A stretch of 6,625 nt of DNA, taken from assembly GCA_026395275.1 (NCBI GenBank), contig JAPLZA010000012.1:1-6625 (forward strand), given 5' to 3'. The stretch is from Candidatus Staskawiczbacteria bacterium. GTDB taxonomy: Bacteria > Patescibacteriota > Minisyncoccia > Minisyncoccales > Staskawiczbacteraceae. The position numbers were made by a program, and so were the translations under genes. The notes beneath the pieces are model-generated. The model ran no database searches. It saw only the letters and a program-made list of their open reading frames with translations, and had not been told where the DNA came from. Shown in pieces: positions 4,378 through 6,625 of this stretch. Every line of letters begins with the position of its first letter. Position 1 is the first letter of the stretch.

Positions 4378-4785
4378 ATGATTAGCCAGAGACAAGAACA
4401 ACTTTTAAACTTTTTGGTCAGGGAATATATAGAAACCTCTGAACCCATAAGCTCTAAGGCTTTAAAAAAAGTCTGTGATTTAGATGTTTGCGGAGCAACA
4501 ATAAGAAACGATTTACAAGTTTTAACAGAAGAGGGATACATTACACAGCCCCATACTTCTGCAGGAAGAATTCCAACAAGAAAAGCTTATAAATATTTTG
4601 CCGATAAAATGGAAAACGACAGGCAAAAGGAGTTTGATGATTTTATTGTGCGACAGATAAGGTTTGCGCACGAGCAAATGGAAAGTCAGATGAAACAAAT
4701 GGAAGAGTTAATGCAGGTTTTGGAAAAAGACAATTTATTTGAAATATTAACAACAATAGAAATATGGCACAAGAAAATAATGTAA
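4378..4785 (+). CDS. hrcA: Short HrcA-type heat-shock repressor
   Basis: This is the repressor of heat-shock genes that binds CIRCE. 135 aa, against about 340 for usual HrcA. Residues 1-75 are a clear HrcA winged-helix domain: RQEQLLNFLVREYIETSEPISSKAL, split as 5-14 and 15-29, then GATIRNDLQVLTEEGYITQPH (39-48, 49-59) and TSAGRIPTRKAYKYF (60-74). The dimerisation and GAF-like core of full HrcA is absent. In its place is a charged, Met/Gln-rich coiled coil (about 79-118, with FAHEQMESQMKQMEELMQVL), which could dimerise the protein. A CIRCE site directly upstream supports autoregulation. No downstream frame holds the missing part: the stop overlaps grpE, so this is a short form rather than a frameshift. 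How it senses GroEL or heat without the core domain is unclear. Confidence 0.88.
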   Translation: MISQRQEQLLNFLVREYIETSEPISSKALKKVCDLDVCGATIRNDLQVLTEEGYITQPHTSAGRIPTRKAYKYFADKMENDRQKEFDDFIVRQIRFAHEQMESQMKQMEELMQVLEKDNLFEILTTIEIWHKKIM

Positions 4786-5297
4786 AACCCGCCTCCGCTG
4801 GAAGCTCTGGCGTGGCGAAGGAAGAAAAACTAAATGAGTCAGAAGAGCTGAAGAAAAAATCAGAAGAGTACCTCAATGGATGGAAAAGGGAACGCGCAGA
4901 TTTTTTGAATTATAAAAAGAGTGAAATGGAAAGAATTGGTGAACTGGCTAAATATGCTAATGAAGAATTAATTTTAAAAATAATTCCAATTTTAGATAAT
5001 TTATGTTTGGCCTCACAACATATTAAAGACCTGCCTGCGAAGGCAGGTGAAGGAGTAATCCAAATTCAAAAACAACTCGAAGATTTTTTGTCCAAGGAAG
5101 GCATTGCGTCCATTGAAGTTGTTGGGAAGCCATTTGATGCAAACACTATGGAGTCTGTAGGAACAAGTGAGGCAAAACCCGCCTTCGTCAAAGACTTCGG
5201 CGAGGCGAAGGAGGGGATTGTCGTCGAGGAAGTCCAAGGGGGCTACACAATGCATGGAAAAATAATTAGGGTAGCTAAAGTCAAAATAAATAAATAA
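4764..5297 (+). CDS. grpE: Nucleotide-exchange factor GrpE
   Basis: GrpE releases ADP from DnaK in the cytosol. 177 aa, normal length. The order is a disordered acidic N-terminus (1-25), then a long coiled coil (26-67) including LNGWKRERADFLNYKKSEMER (38-47, 48-57), then the four-helix-bundle part with LKIIPILDNLCLA (71-83), and the C-terminal beta domain with GKPFDANTMESVG (121-133) and EGIVVEEVQGGYTMHGKIIR (150-169), the standard GrpE signature region. The gene starts 22 bases before the hrcA stop, so the two are translationally coupled in one CIRCE-controlled operon. No SD is seen; no other in-frame ATG exists before residue 55. Three GC-rich palindromic segments are translated inside it, adding roughly 13, 8 and 13 residues at points where GrpE normally has short or variable stretches. 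Confidence 0.95.
   Translation: MAQENNVKPASAGSSGVAKEEKLNESEELKKKSEEYLNGWKRERADFLNYKKSEMERIGELAKYANEELILKIIPILDNLCLASQHIKDLPAKAGEGVIQIQKQLEDFLSKEGIASIEVVGKPFDANTMESVGTSEAKPAFVKDFGEAKEGIVVEEVQGGYTMHGKIIRVAKVKINK
4784..4823 (+). repeat. Palindromic insert copy 1 in grpE (overlaps hrcA stop)
   Basis: A 40-base segment starting AAAACCCGCCT and ending GGCGAAGGAA. It matches copy 3 (5174-5213) at 29 of 40 positions without gaps, counted by eye, and is read in the same codon phase, giving KPASAGSSGVAKE (residues 8-20). It begins within the hrcA TAA stop. Its stem is weaker than that of copy 3. Confidence 0.65.
5029..5048 (+). repeat. Palindromic insert 2 in grpE
   Basis: A perfect 8-bp inverted repeat, ACCTGCCT-gcga-AGGCAGGT. 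It encodes LPAKAG (90-95) between the two halves of the GrpE helical region. It is a different sequence type from copies 1 and 3, but also GC-rich inside an AT-rich gene. Confidence 0.65.
5174..5213 (+). repeat. Palindromic insert copy 3 in grpE
   Basis: It starts AAAACCCGCCT and ends GGCGAAGGAG. CCCGCCTTCG (5178-5187) pairs with CGAAGGAGGG (5206-5215) with one mismatch. It encodes KPAFVKDFGEAKE (138-150), just before the conserved GIVVEEVQGGY, where other GrpE proteins have only a few residues. Confidence 0.7.
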
Positions 5298-5301
5298 CAT
5301 C

Positions 5302-5844
5302 ATGAAAAAAATATTTAGAGACAAAAAATTAACAATAGCTCCGTTATCTGCAAAGGATTTAAAATGCGCCAGGGAATATACAGACTTTATAAACGACCTT
5401 ATAACAGAAGGCGCCAAGCTTTTAATGAACAAAAAGCAAACGTTAAAAGAGGAACAGGGTTGGGTTATAAACGTTGTTAAAAAAGTAAAAAACAAAGAAA
5501 AAGTTTTTCTGATTGCTAGAGACGGTAAAAAAGTTGTAGGGAATGTAAGTTTTGAATCAATGACGTTCAGAAAAAATCATATTGCCAGAATGGGTATTGC
5601 AATTCGCCAGGGTTATCGCGGGAACGGCTTGGGTAAATACCTTATGTCAGAAATAATGAAATTAGCCAAGAAACAATTAAAAGTAAAACCGAAAATATTC
5701 CAGCTTGAGGTTTATGAAAACAATAAACCGGCAATAGCGTTGTATAAAAAAATGGGATTTAAAATTGTGGGAAAAGTTCCAAAACAAATTCAGTATGGCG
5801 GAAAATTAATTGGCGAATATATAATGATTAAAGAAGTAAAATAA
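5302..5844 (+). CDS. GNAT-family N-acetyltransferase (RimI/RimJ-like)
   Basis: 180 aa, cytosolic. It transfers acetyl from acetyl-CoA to an amine, target unknown. Motif A, the CoA pyrophosphate loop, is IRQGYRGNGLGKYL (101-114) with the Q/R-x-x-G-x-G pattern R106..G109..G111. Motif B is LEVYENNKPAIALYKKMGF (135-153), where N140/N141 and Y148 are the usual conserved positions. The N-terminal part with LTIAPLSAKDL (10-20) and VVGNVSF (78-84) is typical of ribosomal-protein or small-molecule GNATs. The ATG is 4 bases after the grpE stop, with no SD, so it is likely the third gene of the heat-shock operon and read by coupling. No dnaK or dnaJ follows. The stop is immediately followed by repeat A. 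Confidence 0.9.
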   Translation: MKKIFRDKKLTIAPLSAKDLKCAREYTDFINDLITEGAKLLMNKKQTLKEEQGWVINVVKKVKNKEKVFLIARDGKKVVGNVSFESMTFRKNHIARMGIAIRQGYRGNGLGKYLMSEIMKLAKKQLKVKPKIFQLEVYENNKPAIALYKKMGFKIVGKVPKQIQYGGKLIGEYIMIKEVK

Positions 5845-5881
5845 AAAATAATCATCTTAACATATGTTAAGATGCAAGATA
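5844..5881. repeat. 38-bp repeat A with perfect 20-bp palindrome
   Basis: It starts at the last base of the acetyltransferase stop codon. AAAAATAATC leads into the perfect palindrome ATCTTAACATATGTTAAGAT (5854-5873), then GCAAGATA. It differs from repeat B (6280-6317) by one base. As RNA it could form an 8-bp hairpin with an ATAT loop, but no T tract follows. As DNA it looks like a dimeric repressor site. Confidence 0.85.
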
Positions 5882-5921
5882 ATAGAAGAGTCAGGTTGTG
5901 TGCGACAACCAACGCGAAATT

Positions 5922-6281
5922 ATGGATATGATGGAAAAAATAAATAAAAATAAAATTGGATTTCATGAAAGTGTGGTGCCGGAGGTGCTGGATGGCAAGA
6001 CGACTACTTGGAGAATTAGAGACCATAAATTAAAAGTCGGGGATGTTGTGGATTTTAAAAATAGTCAGACAGGAGAAATTTTTGGGACAGGAGAAATCAC
6101 GAAAGTTGAGGTCACGACGGTTGGGAAAATAGATTTAAACGACAAAACCCACTACAAAACATACAAAAACAGGCAAGAATTAATTAACGCGTTCAAGCGC
6201 CACAATCCCAGTCACGAAATTACCGAATCCACCCCAATTTATGCCTACACGTATCGGTGCACGCCACGTGAAAAAGTATAA
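5922..6281 (+). CDS. ASCH-domain (PUA-like fold) protein
   Basis: 119 aa from the ATG at 5922. The ASCH signature is present: KIGFHESVVPEVLDGKTTTW (11-30) followed by R31, where GKTTTWR matches the GxKxxTxR-type motif, then LKVGDVVDF (37-45) and EIFGTGEITKVEVTTVGKI (54-72). ASCH domains resemble PUA and are thought to bind RNA or act on nucleotides; some hydrolyse N4-acetylcytidine. The role here is unknown. The frame extends to a GTG at 5898 with an AGAAGAG upstream, which would add 8 residues. ATGs at 5928 and 5931 are also possible, and the family usually starts just before the K-I-x-F strand, so I prefer 5922. The gene is flanked on both sides by the 38-bp palindromic repeat; its TAA overlaps repeat B. 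Confidence 0.82.
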   Translation: MDMMEKINKNKIGFHESVVPEVLDGKTTTWRIRDHKLKVGDVVDFKNSQTGEIFGTGEITKVEVTTVGKIDLNDKTHYKTYKNRQELINAFKRHNPSHEITESTPIYAYTYRCTPREKV

Positions 6282-6317
6282 AAATAATCATCTTAACATA
6301 TGTTAAGATACAAGATA
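6280..6317. repeat. 38-bp repeat B with perfect 20-bp palindrome
   Basis: Second copy, offset by 436 bases, one mismatch to copy A (A at 6310 against G at 5874). The palindrome is at 6290-6309. It starts inside the ASCH gene's TAA stop, just as copy A starts in the stop of the acetyltransferase gene. Both copies are followed downstream by AGTCAGG (5889-5895 and 6350-6356), so the similarity extends beyond the 38 bases. Confidence 0.85.
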
Positions 6318-6332
6318 CAAGATACAAGATAC
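6305..6332 (+). repeat. Four tandem copies of the 7-mer AAGATAC
   Basis: Four exact head-to-tail units AAGATAC, then a partial AAAGATA. Repeat A has only one unit at the same place (AAGATGC, then AAGATAA). The array lies between the palindrome and the next gene, so slippage would change their spacing. Confidence 0.85.
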
Positions 6333-6391
6333 AAAGATAATTAAAAGATAGTCAGGAGTTATTCTACGAAAAAGAGGAACAGTACAAAAAA

Positions 6392-6625
6392 ATGAAAAAG
6401 GATAATTTAGAAATGGCAAGACAATTTTTAGGAAAAATGGTTAAAGTTGAAGTTGACCGACCTATTAGCTCAAAGCACCCACAACATAAATTCGCTTATA
6501 CTGTAAATTATGGTTATATCAACGGCACAAAAGCACCCGATGGAGAGGAACTGGATGCATATTACCTTGGAACCGACAAACCGTTGCAAACCGCCGAAGG
6601 AATAGTAAGAGCAGTTATACATAGA
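6392..6625 (+). CDS. Small inorganic-pyrophosphatase-like protein, 5' part
   Basis: 78 residues are visible and the gene runs off the right edge. The protein has KMVKVEVDRPISSKHP (15-30), YTVNYGYINGTKAPDGEELD (36-55), then AYYLGTDKP (56-64) and GIVRAVIHR (70-78). This order resembles a compact family related to soluble inorganic pyrophosphatase (family I), where DGEELDAYYLG stands for the metal-binding DGDPLDVLVL segment. The expected role is hydrolysis of pyrophosphate or of a phosphorylated metabolite in the cytosol. The acidic residues D50, E52, E53 and D55 are the likely metal ligands. The conserved beginning (MARQFLGKMVKVEVDRP) supports the ATG at 6392; the frame is open back to 6341 but has no start codon there. 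It lies downstream of repeat B and the 7-mer array. Confidence 0.85.
   Translation, partial: MKKDNLEMARQFLGKMVKVEVDRPISSKHPQHKFAYTVNYGYINGTKAPDGEELDAYYLGTDKPLQTAEGIVRAVIHR

Noticed and set aside
4378..4785. Frameshifted full-length hrcA
   Set aside because: No continuation of HrcA sequence is visible in other frames after 4785; grpE occupies the region directly.
5013..5495. 160-codon frame on the minus strand
   Set aside because: Antisense to grpE and the acetyltransferase gene, which both have clear family motifs; composition is that of a reverse shadow of AT-rich genes.
5854..5873. Rho-independent terminator at the palindrome
   Set aside because: An 8-bp AT-rich stem without a following T tract; a DNA-binding site or repeat element is more likely.
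6341..6391. N-terminal extension of the pyrophosphatase-like protein
   Set aside because: The frame is open back to 6341 but has no ATG, GTG or TTG; family homology starts after the ATG at 6392.

Overview
The window looks like a piece of an AT-rich bacterial chromosome, most likely a Candidate Phyla Radiation / Patescibacteria (Parcubacteria-like) genome. The grounds are very small genes, tight packing on one strand, many genes without a Shine-Dalgarno (SD) site, a shortened HrcA, and short GC-rich palindromes inside a coding gene. The assignment is inference, because there is no rRNA or other taxonomic marker. All real genes are on the + strand, and the standard code fits: every gene of normal size ends in TAA or TAG and none has an in-frame TGA.

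Layout. (1) 1-2596: the 3' part of a 14-TM DHA2-type drug exporter, a 73-aa two-TM protein with a cysteine-rich tail, and a complete 12-TM major facilitator, separated by strong hairpin terminators. (2) 2598-4294: a stretch of different style, more GC-rich, with strong SD sites. It holds a tRNA-like element in front of an unknown 121-aa helical protein, a beta-carbonic-anhydrase-like protein, and a long gene-free interval. That interval has its own promoter and terminator and appears to encode a structured RNA of about 420 nt carrying two tiny SD-led reading frames. (3) 4323-5844: a heat-shock operon. A CIRCE operator wrapped round a TTGACA -35 box precedes a short HrcA (DNA-binding domain plus coiled coil only), overlapping grpE, then a GNAT acetyltransferase. 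grpE carries three in-frame palindromic inserts. (4) 5844-6625: two copies of a 38-bp repeat centred on a perfect 20-bp palindrome, each starting at the stop codon of the preceding gene. They flank an ASCH-domain protein, and a small pyrophosphatase-like gene runs off the right edge.

How it works together. HrcA very probably represses its own operon through CIRCE and so controls GrpE, the nucleotide-exchange factor of DnaK; dnaK and dnaJ are not in the window. The transporters are independent units. The most novel candidate is the transcript at about 3816-4238, a three-way-junction RNA with two mini-ORFs that I cannot match to any known RNA family. Next are the tRNA-like leader at 2639-2711, the repeat-flanked ASCH gene, and the palindromes translated inside GrpE.
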